Virus record (IMG/VR): IMGVR_UViG_3300021197_000993
Span: 1 to 64,000 of that record
DNA length: 64,000 nucleotides
Direction: 5' to 3' (one strand)
Origin: a virus
Position numbers and translations under genes: made by a program. Positions 6,596-17,300 of this stretch are shown in pieces; the first letter of the stretch is position 1, and every line of letters starts with the position of its first letter. A model generated the notes under the pieces. That model saw nothing but the letters and a program-made list of their open reading frames with translations. It searched no databases and was not told the DNA's origin.

Positions 6596-9018
6596 GGTAT
6601 CGGCCCTCCTAATGCGAAGAGTTGCGCCGCTAATCGTTGTATTGCTGTATCTAAATCGGCAGGGGGCGCGCCCACCCAATTACCCGCACCGGGACCGGGG
6701 TTGTATGGTTCAGCACCACCTTGTCCGGCTGGCAAAGCGGCGGCGGCCAAAACACCTTGAGCCGCAGTAGCATAGTCGGCGGAGTCAAATGCCTTGACTT
6801 GCGCGAGATTGGTCACTTCACTATCCATTAACGCTCCCGCGGCAGTGACATTGGCCGCATCGGTCACATCTGCACCGTCTTCAACATTGAGTAGGGTTAG
6901 CACTTCTGCTTTGGTGATACCCGAAGCAAACACAGGCGTTCCACTGTTATCTTCAATAGCGGGAGCCGCGCCACCACCACCGCCCGAAGCCGCGGCCCAT
7001 TTGACACCGGATGCCTCCGCGCTATCGGCTGTCAAGACATGGGTATTCGTTCCTACCGCCAAGCGCGTGAGAGTGTTGGCGGCGGTTGCTACGAAGATGT
7101 CGCCCTTGGCATTAACATCGGTTTCCATAACCGCACCAGCGGCGTTGACATTGGTAGCGTCAGTGACATCCGCGCCCGTTTCAATACCGTTCAACTTCGT
7201 GTGGTCAGTATCGGTGAACACATTGGAGTCAGTAGCCGCTTCAACAGCCGCGCGTATTTCAGCATTGGTTTGGTCTGCTGTCGCGCTTGCTTCAATACCG
7301 TCCAACTTAGTTTTGTCAGCACCCGACATAGAACCTGCCGCGCTTGTTGTAGCCGCGCTTATACCAATTGTCCCTGTGGTTGTTATTGTCCCTCCGGTGA
7401 TTGGTGCGGTTGTTGCTACACTCGTTATTGTTCCTGTGCTTGCACCTGCGGTGATACCGTCCAACTTAGTTTTGTCTCCGTTGGCGAATGCTCCTTCGGA
7501 TGGAGGTTGTTGCGCGCTGTCAGCCTTTGCGCCTTGTGCGGCTGTTGCGTAATCGGATGCGGCGAACGCCTTGACTTGAGCAAGGTTCGTGACTTCGCTG
7601 TCCATCAATGCTCCCGCGGCGGTGACATTTGCTGTGTCTGTCACATCTGCGTTGTCTTCAATGTTGAGAAGTGTTTGGACTTCTGCTTTGGTGATACCTG
7701 TGGTGAACGCTGGTGTCCCGCTGTTGTCGTAAATCGCGGCAATCGCACTTCCCGATATGATGGCCGATTGATAGTCGCATCGTATCCAAACACTTCCTTC
7801 GTAAATGAAGGTAGCGCGGTGAGTTGGCCCCACTGTTTCATTAGCACCACTCAAGTCATCAAAAATGATGTTCCCTAAGCCGTTGTTGCACACTTCAATG
7901 ATGTGTCCTTCGGGGAACTTGTAGTTGGTTCCGTCCTTTTCGGGTTGAAGTGTGATGTCAACACCTGCATTTGGCGCAAGCATGAAGAAAGAATCACCGT
8001 CCGATGTGATAACCCATGTGCCGTTTGTGGTTAGCGCGGTAGTGGTTGCGTCAACACCCATACCTTGCAGACGCACCGAGTAGTGTCCGGTCTGTTGATT
8101 GTTGCGCCCCGCGAAATAGAATGTGTCAGCGACATGCCCTGTTCCACGGTCTGCGCCGCGCGATGGTCCTTGACCATATCCGGGGTCGCTGGCTGACGGT
8201 GGCGTTTGAGCAAAGGAGCCGTAGCGCGGATGACTGACCCAATGCACATTGACTGTATCTGTGGTAGCGAGTTCACCGTTATCGTTGTGAATGGCGTTGA
8301 GGTGTGCTATGTTATTGATACCATGCGCGCCTGTATCAACAATTTCACCACTCGCGATTGCGGCAAGCGACAGCGGCACACGGTAATCGGCTGTGCTTTC
8401 TATGAATACACGCTTGTCATTGATTTCAACAATGTTGAGGTTGTTGCTCCCACCACCACTGGCTGTGTATTGAACACGGACATGCGCAAGCACAATGGCT
8501 TTGGCGTTATCACCCAACGAGAGTGACTTGTAGTTGATGAGATATTGGTTGGACGCGGATGGGTAAAGACCGGTCGTTGTATCTGCGGGGCTTCCACCTT
8601 CGTAGTGAACTTTGTTGTTGCCGCCACTTGGTGCGACATAGATAGTGTAGATGGCTTCTTGGTTGGCTGATAGGGCAAGCGCGCCACTACCATGTGAACC
8701 GCTGTTGAGGTCAAGCGTGATGGTGTTGCCAACACCACTCCCGAACTCATAAAGCGCGCCGTCAAGCACAAGGAAGCCACCACTTACAGTGAGCGTGCTT
8801 GAAGAAGCGCGCACCATTGAACCGGGTTGGTTGCCGCTGTTGGTTTCGTTGCGTGAAGAGTCAAAGGCCCCGTCTTGGTATCGGATGATTCCATTACCAT
8901 GCACACCTTGAATCAAGTTCGTTAATGTCGCAGGTGATAATGAATCCCCATCTCGTAGTCCGTCTTCACCAAGTGTGTTCTGCGCGGCTGTATGTCCCGC
9001 GATGTTATCAGTTGCCAT
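6592..9018 (-). CDS. tail fibre / receptor-binding protein with repeated stalk modules
   Basis: This is an 808-residue fibre-like protein. The first ~400 residues are rich in Gly, Ser, Thr and Asn in short beta-type segments (STLTVSGGFLVLDGALYEFG). The C-terminal half is built of Ala/Thr/Asp-rich modules such as KTKLDGI, TKAEVxTLLN, GADVTDAANV and SEVTNLAQVKAF, typical of trimeric fibre stalks in marine phages. One ~60-residue module occurs twice. There is no recognisable enzymatic domain. The start at ATG 9018 overlaps the end of the ADP-ribosyltransferase-like gene. Position at the end of the tail module supports a role in host recognition; the ligand is unknown. Confidence 0.75.
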   Translation of the reverse strand: MATDNIAGHTAAQNTLGEDGLRDGDSLSPATLTNLIQGVHGNGIIRYQDGAFDSSRNETNSGNQPGSMVRASSSTLTVSGGFLVLDGALYEFGSGVGNTITLDLNSGSHGSGALALSANQEAIYTIYVAPSGGNNKVHYEGGSPADTTTGLYPSASNQYLINYKSLSLGDNAKAIVLAHVRVQYTASGGGSNNLNIVEINDKRVFIESTADYRVPLSLAAIASGEIVDTGAHGINNIAHLNAIHNDNGELATTDTVNVHWVSHPRYGSFAQTPPSASDPGYGQGPSRGADRGTGHVADTFYFAGRNNQQTGHYSVRLQGMGVDATTTALTTNGTWVITSDGDSFFMLAPNAGVDITLQPEKDGTNYKFPEGHIIEVCNNGLGNIIFDDLSGANETVGPTHRATFIYEGSVWIRCDYQSAIISGSAIAAIYDNSGTPAFTTGITKAEVQTLLNIEDNADVTDTANVTAAGALMDSEVTNLAQVKAFAASDYATAAQGAKADSAQQPPSEGAFANGDKTKLDGITAGASTGTITSVATTAPITGGTITTTGTIGISAATTSAAGSMSGADKTKLDGIEASATADQTNAEIRAAVEAATDSNVFTDTDHTKLNGIETGADVTDATNVNAAGAVMETDVNAKGDIFVATAANTLTRLAVGTNTHVLTADSAEASGVKWAAASGGGGGAAPAIEDNSGTPVFASGITKAEVLTLLNVEDGADVTDAANVTAAGALMDSEVTNLAQVKAFDSADYATAAQGVLAAAALPAGQGGAEPYNPGPGAGNWVGAPPADLDTAIQRLAAQLFALGGPIP
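6767..6953 (-). repeat. fibre module repeat, copy 2
   Basis: This encodes the protein module running from DNSGTP through GITKAEVLTLLNVEDGADV to SEVTNLAQVKAFDSADYATA. It matches the copy at 7540-7733 closely in protein and substantially in DNA. It lies near the C-terminus of the fibre protein. Confidence 0.7.
7540..7733 (-). repeat. fibre module repeat, copy 1
   Basis: This encodes the same module as 6767-6953 (DNSGTP, then GITKAEVQTLLNIEDNADV, then SEVTNLAQVKAFAASDYATA). Differences between the copies are mostly at third codon positions and a few loop residues, which suggests an old duplication maintained as a stalk unit. Confidence 0.7.
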
Positions 9019-9364
9019 CGTCTTTCACCTCTTCAAATCTGTCTCTCAATACGGGCTTCCGCACAACGATGTGTCGTCCCCCACCTTTCATTTTTATTGG
9101 AGTTCCTTCTACATTTTGCACGCGCACCACACCGGGTCGCTCGTTTGGATTTGACTTAGACTGTGTTGCAAAACCGCGCGCCTCTTGTGGGTCGGTCGTG
9201 AAGAAGAGTCCGGGGCTTGGTGCTTGAGTGTTGTCGGGATAGCGCACGCGCCCTTTCGGTTGCAGTCCCTCTTGGTTGGCTTGATTCATGCGCGATGTGC
9301 CATGATACCACGGTCCTTCGGGTGCTTTGAGCAAACGCCATGCTTTCTCCATCGGACTCATCAT
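9008..9364 (-). CDS. small ADP-ribosyltransferase-like protein with N-terminal AWRLLK tag
   Basis: This is a 118-residue protein. Residues 5-14 are MEKAWRLLKA, the tag-like helix shared with other proteins here. Then comes YHGTS at 20-24 followed by a GLxP turn, and GLFFTTDPQEARGFA at about 52-66. The YHGTS...GLF pattern is that of small ADP-ribosyltransferase/Tpt1-like folds, where the His-Gly pair helps hold NAD. The C-terminal part (VVRVQNVEG, then HIVVRKPVL) would supply the remaining strands. No clear catalytic Glu can be assigned. The start at ATG 9364 has GGAGGTG just upstream and forms an ATGA overlap with the preceding gene. If the tag targets proteins to the virion, this could be an injected host-modifying enzyme, as T4 Alt is. 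Confidence 0.5.
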   Translation of the reverse strand: MMSPMEKAWRLLKAPEGPWYHGTSRMNQANQEGLQPKGRVRYPDNTQAPSPGLFFTTDPQEARGFATQSKSNPNERPGVVRVQNVEGTPIKMKGGGRHIVVRKPVLRDRFEEVKDDGN

Positions 9365-9711
9365 GACACCTCCAAAATGAATGAGAAGCGCACTTCGTTT
9401 TCCGCGCTCTTTGTGAGTGAGTGGATGTCAGCACGATACACCGGAATGAACTCTCCGGTAGACGCGTCTTTGTATTGTAGGTAAACCTCTTGGATAGGGC
9501 TTGCGAAGACATGCGACGCGTTCAGCACGCCTTCAACGAGGATGCTGGTGTCGTCAATGATTTGCACACGAGGAACGACGCGCGCCATCGTGCGCGCACC
9601 ACCGTCTTCGGATGTTGCAATGGTCCCGTCGCTACCAACATGCAACTCGTTGACAAGCGTTGCGAGGTGTTCAACCAAGCGTCTCTTGATAGCGTTGAGC
9701 ATTGGCATCAA
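9361..9711 (-). CDS. small tail/baseplate-region protein
   Basis: This is a 116-residue protein of unknown family. The N-terminal ~25 residues form an amphipathic helix (MLNAIKRRLVEHLATLVNEL). The rest is beta-rich with regularly spaced hydrophobics (VQIIDDTSILVEGVLNASHV, then VYLQYKDASTGEFIPVYRA). It lies between the hub-like protein and the ADP-ribosyltransferase-like gene and is coupled to both by ATGA overlaps. Position suggests a distal-tail structural part. Other roles are possible. Confidence 0.55.
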   Translation of the reverse strand: MMPMLNAIKRRLVEHLATLVNELHVGSDGTIATSEDGGARTMARVVPRVQIIDDTSILVEGVLNASHVFASPIQEVYLQYKDASTGEFIPVYRADIHSLTKSAENEVRFSFILEVS

Positions 9712-11378
9712 ATCTTCCTCCGTATTCGTCGTCCCTTCGTTGTTCGCATTTCATGTGCGCGCGGTCGGAGCATACGCACCTCCGCCGCTGAACCGGGTAT
9801 TGCGGCCCCACTTACCAAACTTACGCCTGTGAATGTAGTGGCTGTTTTTCCACTATACGATACGAGCGATTGGTCAGCGATGATGAGATGGCCGCTTGAG
9901 TCAAAACCATCGGTGCTGGCGACCGTGATAGCCCCTGCCGCATGTGTGCCGCTGATGCGCTTCGTGATACCGAAACCAAGAGCCGACCGTCCCGCGCCAT
10001 ATCCGCTGTTGCGGTGAGCCAAAAGGATGCCAGCGTGGATGTCCGAGCCTGTATTCAACGCGCTCGTTTTGGTTCTCGCCAACTTACCGATGACCGGTCG
10101 CACCAGTAATACACCGCGCACTTTCAACTGCGAACTACCAACACCACTCTTGTTTATGCTGACTACTTGCTGACTGCGGTCTGCTTCACCTTCTTCGTCA
10201 TCCATATCTGCGCTGTCTCCGAAGGCGTTGACCACGGCTTCAAGACCAGCCTCGTATGAAAGCATTTGAAAGTTTGAAGTCCCATCGGATTTGTGTTCTA
10301 ATTCAATAATACCTTGACGCACATCACCAGCAGGTGATTTGTAATTGACAACATCACCGGGTTCTATGTCCCACGATTGCGCGTGTAGATTTGATTGCAA
10401 CGCACCTTGTGCTTTTTTGTTAAGGCGAAGCATTTGATTTGCGCTACTTCGTGCCTTCGTTTCATTGTTGACCGTGGGGTCTTTGACTTTCATTTGCTTG
10501 ATTGAGCCTTGTCGCTTCTGCGCTTCTGCATCATCAACTTCAACGCTAATAGCATCGTTGAGTGCAATACCTGTTCCGCGCATTAGGATGCGATTAGCCA
10601 CATCAGTAATAGGGTCAACCTTCGTTTTACCGATTCCGCGCTGAACACCTAAATCTCGGTCTTTGATATTGAAAATCTTTGGCGCGTAGATGAAGTTCCC
10701 AAAGCGGTCGTAATACATGATGTAGTGGTCATGTCGCCCAAGGAAACGCACTGCTGTGGGTAAGACAGTAGAGTTGAAGTTTTGCGCGACAAAGAGCGTG
10801 CTGTTGCCTTTTGACTCAACGCTGTTCAATCCATGCAGTGCTTTCGTAAACAACTTTTCAACCAAATCTGTGCTACGCAAACCCACGCTTATTGTTTGTC
10901 CAGCGTAAACATGAGTCGTATCAACCATTTGAAAATCGGCCAAACTTCTACCCTTCATGTTGATAAGTTCAATTTGCGCGCCTTTGGATGCTGATGATAT
11001 GCCTTGCGTTCTCAATCGTAGAGTTGGGTCGCGAGTATCAATCAACAAAACAGGACGGTTTGATGTCGCGCTCATTTGTTGACCATCAAAGTAAGGAGCG
11101 TCTTCATGCGTCGTATGCGCTAATCTTACAGAAGATTGAGTCTCACTGATTCGGTAGCGACGCGGATGAGTTGGTTGAAAATCTGCTTGGTTTGGTTTGC
11201 TTACTTGTGTCTTTTTGCTGTTGTCTTGAACTGTTTCGTAAACAACATGGTGAACAGCATTGTCTACAAATGTCGGCTCTTCGGCGATGGCTCCGATTTC
11301 ATCGTGAAGTTCTTTTGCGCGTCCAAGACGCTGACCAACATAGGAAGCGTTTGCTGGCGTAGGGACGGCAAATGTCAT
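9708..11378 (-). CDS. tail hub / baseplate-type structural protein
   Basis: This is a 556-residue protein read directly after the giant tail gene. The middle (~residues 310-385) resembles the tail hub domain of phage gpD/gp27-like proteins: an Ala/Arg helix NQMLRLNKKAQGAL followed by WDIEPGDVVNYKSPAGD, which matches the 'xPGDVV' barrel signature of that family. The region before it (RFLGRHDHYIMYYDRFGNF) would form the preceding tail-hub domain. The C-terminal 100 residues are beta-rich and Gly/Ala-rich. The assignment rests on local motifs and gene order, not on a full alignment. It is coupled by ATGA to its neighbours on both sides. Confidence 0.6.
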   Translation of the reverse strand: MTFAVPTPANASYVGQRLGRAKELHDEIGAIAEEPTFVDNAVHHVVYETVQDNSKKTQVSKPNQADFQPTHPRRYRISETQSSVRLAHTTHEDAPYFDGQQMSATSNRPVLLIDTRDPTLRLRTQGISSASKGAQIELINMKGRSLADFQMVDTTHVYAGQTISVGLRSTDLVEKLFTKALHGLNSVESKGNSTLFVAQNFNSTVLPTAVRFLGRHDHYIMYYDRFGNFIYAPKIFNIKDRDLGVQRGIGKTKVDPITDVANRILMRGTGIALNDAISVEVDDAEAQKRQGSIKQMKVKDPTVNNETKARSSANQMLRLNKKAQGALQSNLHAQSWDIEPGDVVNYKSPAGDVRQGIIELEHKSDGTSNFQMLSYEAGLEAVVNAFGDSADMDDEEGEADRSQQVVSINKSGVGSSQLKVRGVLLVRPVIGKLARTKTSALNTGSDIHAGILLAHRNSGYGAGRSALGFGITKRISGTHAAGAITVASTDGFDSSGHLIIADQSLVSYSGKTATTFTGVSLVSGAAIPGSAAEVRMLRPRAHEMRTTKGRRIRRKI

Positions 11379-14300
11379 GCTCCCAACCCCGTATTGTCAG
11401 TTCTATCTCCTTCCGAACTGTGGTTGCTCGTGTTGAGTTTGTCGCCAGCGAAAAGCGATTGTGTGTAGCGCGGTTGCACCGTATAGTCAAGACGAACAAA
11501 AGACTCATTCCCGTCGTTTACCGACTGCCTACGAGATGCGTCCCCACGGAAGTGTTGCAGTGTGTTATTGCTTACAATCATACGCGCCACAGGTTGTGTT
11601 GCCAGTGTTGTGAAATCACTCGCTTCACTACCGGGTATTTTTGGTCCAACGCTCGCAGGTGCGCTTGTTGATGCTCCACTTCCCGAAATCGTAAACAGAT
11701 AAACAGGCGCGTAGGGAGGGTTGCTTGGTGTTGGATTGCTGTTGCGCATGTAAGAAGACGCTCCATCAGCGGCGCGTGCATTTGGTGCATCGTAAACAAA
11801 TACGCCGTAGCGACCGGCGGCGGTAGCGGATAACACATGCGTCGTATCATCACGGAATAATTCAATGTGTTGGTTGTCAAGCACGCGAACTGGACGCACA
11901 AGGAACTTGATGGTTGTGTCTTTGGTGTTGGTCTTGTAAGAAGTTGAGTCGTGGTTGCTGGTTTGATATGGGTTGGTTGTAATACCGGAAGACGCACCCC
12001 AATGATGGTCGCTGATGTTTTCGCCATCCGACGACACCTCCATGATGTAAGTCCCACCGATTGGAGGAATACCGTGTGTTGTTCCAAACTTCATCACTTG
12101 CTTGGCTGATGAAAGGTTAAGCGTGTGTAGGTTGAGGTTGTCAACTGCGCGGTTTGCTGTGCTGACACCACCTGCAAGAATGAATCGTTGTCCAACTTGT
12201 CGGTCGGTGTGAACGCTTGTTGCTTCTGTGCTGGCAATGATATATCGTGGCGACATTTCTCCATTGTTTTCAACCACACTTGTCCCATCTATCCCAATAC
12301 GCGGTTTTGATTTTGCAATTGGTTCTTGCATAAAATTGAAGTTTGATTTTTCAACATTCGTTCCTACATTCGCTTCGCGCTTGAGTAGTCCGTCATCACC
12401 TGCAAGTTCTAATTTTGCGCTTATACCACGAGGAACTTCATGAGATTGCAATTGAACATTTGAAGGGCGCAAGAAACCACCCATAAACGGAGGTTCACTG
12501 GTGTGGTGCGACAAGACCAAACCGAACGGGCGCATATCCTCCGAAACATCTTGGAGTATGTCTTCGTTGAAGTATGTTGGATAACGAACACCGCGCCCAT
12601 CACCACGGTCGCCTACGCGCTTCGCCGTAGCAGGGTCAAAGAAGTTGACACTGGCTTCGGAAAACACCATACCTGTTATTGTTGAATACATTGATTCAGC
12701 AGACTTTGTTCTATCTGTCGCGCGGTATGCATCTTCGGGGTCCCACGATGGTCGGATACCAAAACCGCGCACAGGGAAACGACGAACCTCTTCACCGGTT
12801 GTGTTGCCCCACCAATCAATCATGTAGTGCGCTTGAGCCAATGCGAGGTTTACCCGTTGGTCATCAACATCTGTTCCGGCTTTATGTCCAGCCGGGAGGT
12901 CTGCGTGGAACTTACGAATTGCTGTGGTTGGGTTGCGGAAGTTCCGAACCGCGCAACCAAACCCTTTGGTCATACGACGACCATCGCTGTATCGCACTTG
13001 TTGAAACTTGAGGTCGCTACCGATTAGCGCGGATGCGTTGGTTTGTCGTTCAATAATACCGACATAGTTTGGGTTGGTGGTTGCTGTGCCTGTTGTGTTT
13101 GAACTGCCCGATTGTTGATTGATGCGCGTTGTTCCGTTTTGACTGCTGATAAACGGTCCCTCCGCTTGGAAGTGGTAGTAGGTTTGAGAATCGCGCAAAC
13201 CTTGATTTGATTTGATAGCCCATCGTGGACGATTGTAGGGTTGACGAAGAGACACACGGTATCCCCAACCTGCTTGTTTATGTGCAGTCTTGGACAAAAT
13301 TGTTTCTGTAATTGTTTCTACATCACCGTTTGTGATGACAAGTCCATCTGCATCCGACACTTGCTTGATGATGTTGCTATCCCATTTATCGCGCCATCCG
13401 GGTGCGGCTGTGCCGTAGAGTGATAGTGAACTCATCTGCGCACCAAAACGATGACCACCCGGCCAAAACGCACCGAGGTTGTATTTGCGCGACTTTCCAT
13501 CTACCCCTGCTTGATTGATAAGCGCGGCTACCGAATATGTGTCAGCGATTGAACCATCCACATTGCTCGGTGATTTCATTCGGAACTTGAAGGGACCATC
13601 GCTCATAGCGTAAGTAAACTCATGGTAGTGAATCATTTCAAAGTGTTCGGGTGCGTGGTTGTATGCTTTCTTGTCAACCGCGGGGTCATTCTTAGTTGCT
13701 CGGTCTGTTTGACTATCGGAGAACCATGTCATCGGGCGACCGAGGTTGTAATGCCATAGGCACAGATACGCGTCGGGTAAGTGTAGGCTGTTGGTATCTC
13801 GCGTTCCCGATAGCAACTGTGGTAAATTGCGCGTAGCCACGCTTGCTTTAGAGTTGGTGTAAACTTCACCAGCACCAAGGTTGTTGTATTTTGATTTAAG
13901 TCGGACAGTTGCGTTTTGAACAGCCGCAGTCCAAAATCCACTTGTTATGGCCGCGACCGAGTTAAAGACGACAGGCCCATTCGCACCTACACCGCTGATG
14001 TATCCTCGGTCTTCGTATGATGCTGTTTGCTCTACCCCATTATCATCAACAATAACAAGATATTGCGCGTAGTAGTCTGCCCCAGCAACAGGGAACAAAT
14101 TGTTGTTGCGCACATACAGTTTGTTGTTCCCTTGGTCCGCATGTTCAACATTTGCGACAGGCGTAAGCGATGTAAGGTAGTCTGTGTAAACATCAAGATA
14201 ATGAGACGGGTATCCAAGCATCGTGGTTTGTGTTCCGACAGCACCAAGCGTAGAGCGACAGAACAAGTAGTAATCGTCGGGATGATACAATTGAGAACCT

Positions 14301-17300
14301 TTCCACGGTGAGGTTGATGAAAACACAGTAGAAGATGCAAGCGCGACACTCCACCACGGAACAGTCACGGTGTGTCCGGGTGTTGAACGATGAAACATGT
14401 TCGGGTGATACGGCAGACTGCGACGCGTAAATGCACCCGAAGAAGTCGCGTTGACACCGAATGGGTTGCTTAAACCAAGCGTAGGTATATTGGTAAACTG
14501 CTCGCGCGTTGACGGGTCAATATCCAAAATGACTTCGTTAAGATAGATTTCACAACCGCGCACATCAGCCATTGTTGCTTCGGAAAGAATAAGGTCGCGA
14601 CTTTTCATTCCGACAACAGTAGCAAACAGTTGGTCAGTGAGTGTGCGCACTGTTGCGTTTGTTGCGCCGGGTTCTTTTGGTGCATCAGTTGATGCGAAGA
14701 CTGTATTTTCGTTGTTCCCCATCAACTGCTTGCTGAACAGATTTGGCTGAATAACAATTTGATACGCGCCTACTTCTGCTGGGTCGGGGAAGTGAAATTG
14801 TGTGTTGTAGTTTGCTCCGTTTGCTGAACCAACTTCAAGTTGTATTCTGTGTCCACCTGCGGCATTACATGCCGCGGTATCATCAGCAATACCGTATCCA
14901 TCAAAGCGCAGTTTTGTTTCAGTCAACAGTGTGAATCCATCACCGTGAATGTCGCTTGGAGGATTGGGTGCTGTGGTTCCGGAGAACCAAAGAAGAGGGT
15001 TGGCGATGGTCTTGGATGTGTCGTAATCAGTTGCACCAAAACATGCGCGGTTTGCTTGATAGATTCGTTGGTAAAGCGGGTGAGCAAGGTGTCCGGGGAG
15101 CATAGCCATTGTTGGCATGACATAATGATGCCCCATACGAGGCAACGGCATTGGGGTAAGTTTGTTTGCCGCGCGGACTAAAGTTGCTGGACTTGTTCCA
15201 GCGGAAAGAGTTGACCAGTTCGTGTGAGGTTTGTCCGGACTGTTGCCACTCACTTCTGCATGGTCGCGCAAACGGCGTGCCGCAAACTGTCGTGTTGAAC
15301 CTGCGGGTATGTAGAATGACGGCTTGATGCTATCATCTTCGGAAGCGGTGAAATCGGGCGCAAACGCAACACCGGTGAACTGTGTTCCACCGTCGGGCGC
15401 ATCTGTGAATGATGCAATTGTGCCGTTGATTGACAAAAAGTAGCGTCCATCGGGTGTAGGGTCTTGTTTCCAAATGTCAGCAACAATAGCCTCTTTGGTC
15501 GTGATTGTGTTTGTTCCAACAGACGCAACCGTAAGACGGTTGAGTGTCATGGTGTTGTTGACAATGCGCAACGGCTCACGCTCCGTGTAGGTGTAGCCCA
15601 TCTTGGTGATGTGAAAATACAACGCGCGGTCGTGAGGTTCGTATGATGTTTCAAGAATGTTTTCCGATTGCAATGCTTTGTTGCTGTCGGGGAAACTGTT
15701 GGGGTTTTGATTGATGTGTTCATACCCGTCTTGTTCCCAAAACGGTTCTGTGCGAGGGTGGCCGTCGCTTTGTCCATTGAAAGCATCAATCGTCTGTTTT
15801 GTTGGCTGGTTTGGATGTTGAAGTCCTCCGCTACCTATTGTTTCATGCTGGTATGCTTGAAGACGGTCAAACCCTGCACGAACGAGTATGTTGCCCGGTA
15901 TCTCATCATGGTCGGGGAGTTGTATTTTCATGTTCGGTGCAACACCGGAACCTGCTAAAGCAGGAGCAAGACCTTCATTTTCTCGGTCATGGACTATTTT
16001 GTAGTCGCGTATAACAACCCCAAGAGGTGAACCTCCTGTCAGTATGTGTTCTTGACCTGTATCATCAACAACAACCATGTCTTTGAATTGCATCTCTTCG
16101 TTTGGTATGTTAAGCGCGTTTTGAACTTCGTAAGGATATTGTTCAGCAAGAGCGGGATGAGCCAACTCTTGTGCTTGGATAACAGGATACATTGCCGCGT
16201 TGGTAGTCTCAAACGAAAACCGCACATTACCGTAGATAGTTTCACCAAATCGGATATATTCCGAACCAACCTTGTGAACTTGCCAAGGCATAGAACCAAG
16301 ACCGCGTGCGTTTTGAGCAGGGAGTGTGAGGTTGCCACCACCCATACGCTTCCATACCACATGTTCTGCAAAGAAATTGCGACCCGCGTATCGTGTTTTA
16401 AAGTAGGAATAGATTGTATCCCTGTGTGTTCCGTAGGTATCATAGCCAACATTTTCAGTCTTCGCCACTTCCGAATCAAAAATGTTATCGTTTGGATAAT
16501 GCGCGTTGTTTGGATTTTCGGTTTTGTCAAAGAATAAATCACCTGTTGGGTAGAGACAAGTTTCACTTTGCGCAAGTGAAGTTGAAGCCGCATGTGTCCA
16601 AAGACGACTATTTGCATTGTCGTTTGTTGGTGTTGTCATTGTTGTGTCATGCATAGCCTCAACATGTGGCCCTGCATTTGATTCAGCGTTGTAGCGGTCG
16701 TTGTTGAAACGCTCATTATGATACGCTGTAATAGTCCCACCTTGTGTTCCTCCCCACTTGAGTTGAAGCATGTCTCCACAGGTCTGTTGTCCGTTGCGCG
16801 CGGCTTTAGCAATGATTGGTAAATCACCTTCGTAAGACACGACAACAAAATGTCGTTGATGCAACGATGTGGCGTTATGTGTATTGGTTTTTGGTTCCCA
16901 CACATGCTCTCCGTTGTCTGTTGTTTCCGCCCCGGACCCCGACACAAGACGCAAAACCCATTCTAATGATTGTGGGTTATGACAAGCAGTAGCCGCACCG
17001 TAAGGTGTGAAGCCCATCATAGGATGCCATGCGCCAAGACCTGCGGCAACCTTGTCGCTGATGTTAAGACTGTTGAAGTATGAATATCGTTCACCATGCC
17101 AACCCACTGCACCAACTGCGCGTGTTCGGTCTATGGCATCAGTTGCACCATTAAAGTGAACCTGTGTTGACGCGTAGTGGTCAAATGGACCGTTTGACAT
17201 TTGACCCGATGATGTTGTTCCTGTTGAGCGTGTTCCGTCAACTGCGTTTTGAAACCCGTTGTCCCAGCGCAAGTTGCCAGCCTTTGACCAAACAAACACT

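Noticed and set aside
6794-7552. 252-codon + strand open frame opposite the fibre gene
   Set aside because: Ala/Val/Ser-rich shadow of the repeated fibre modules, with no ribosome-binding site or domain.
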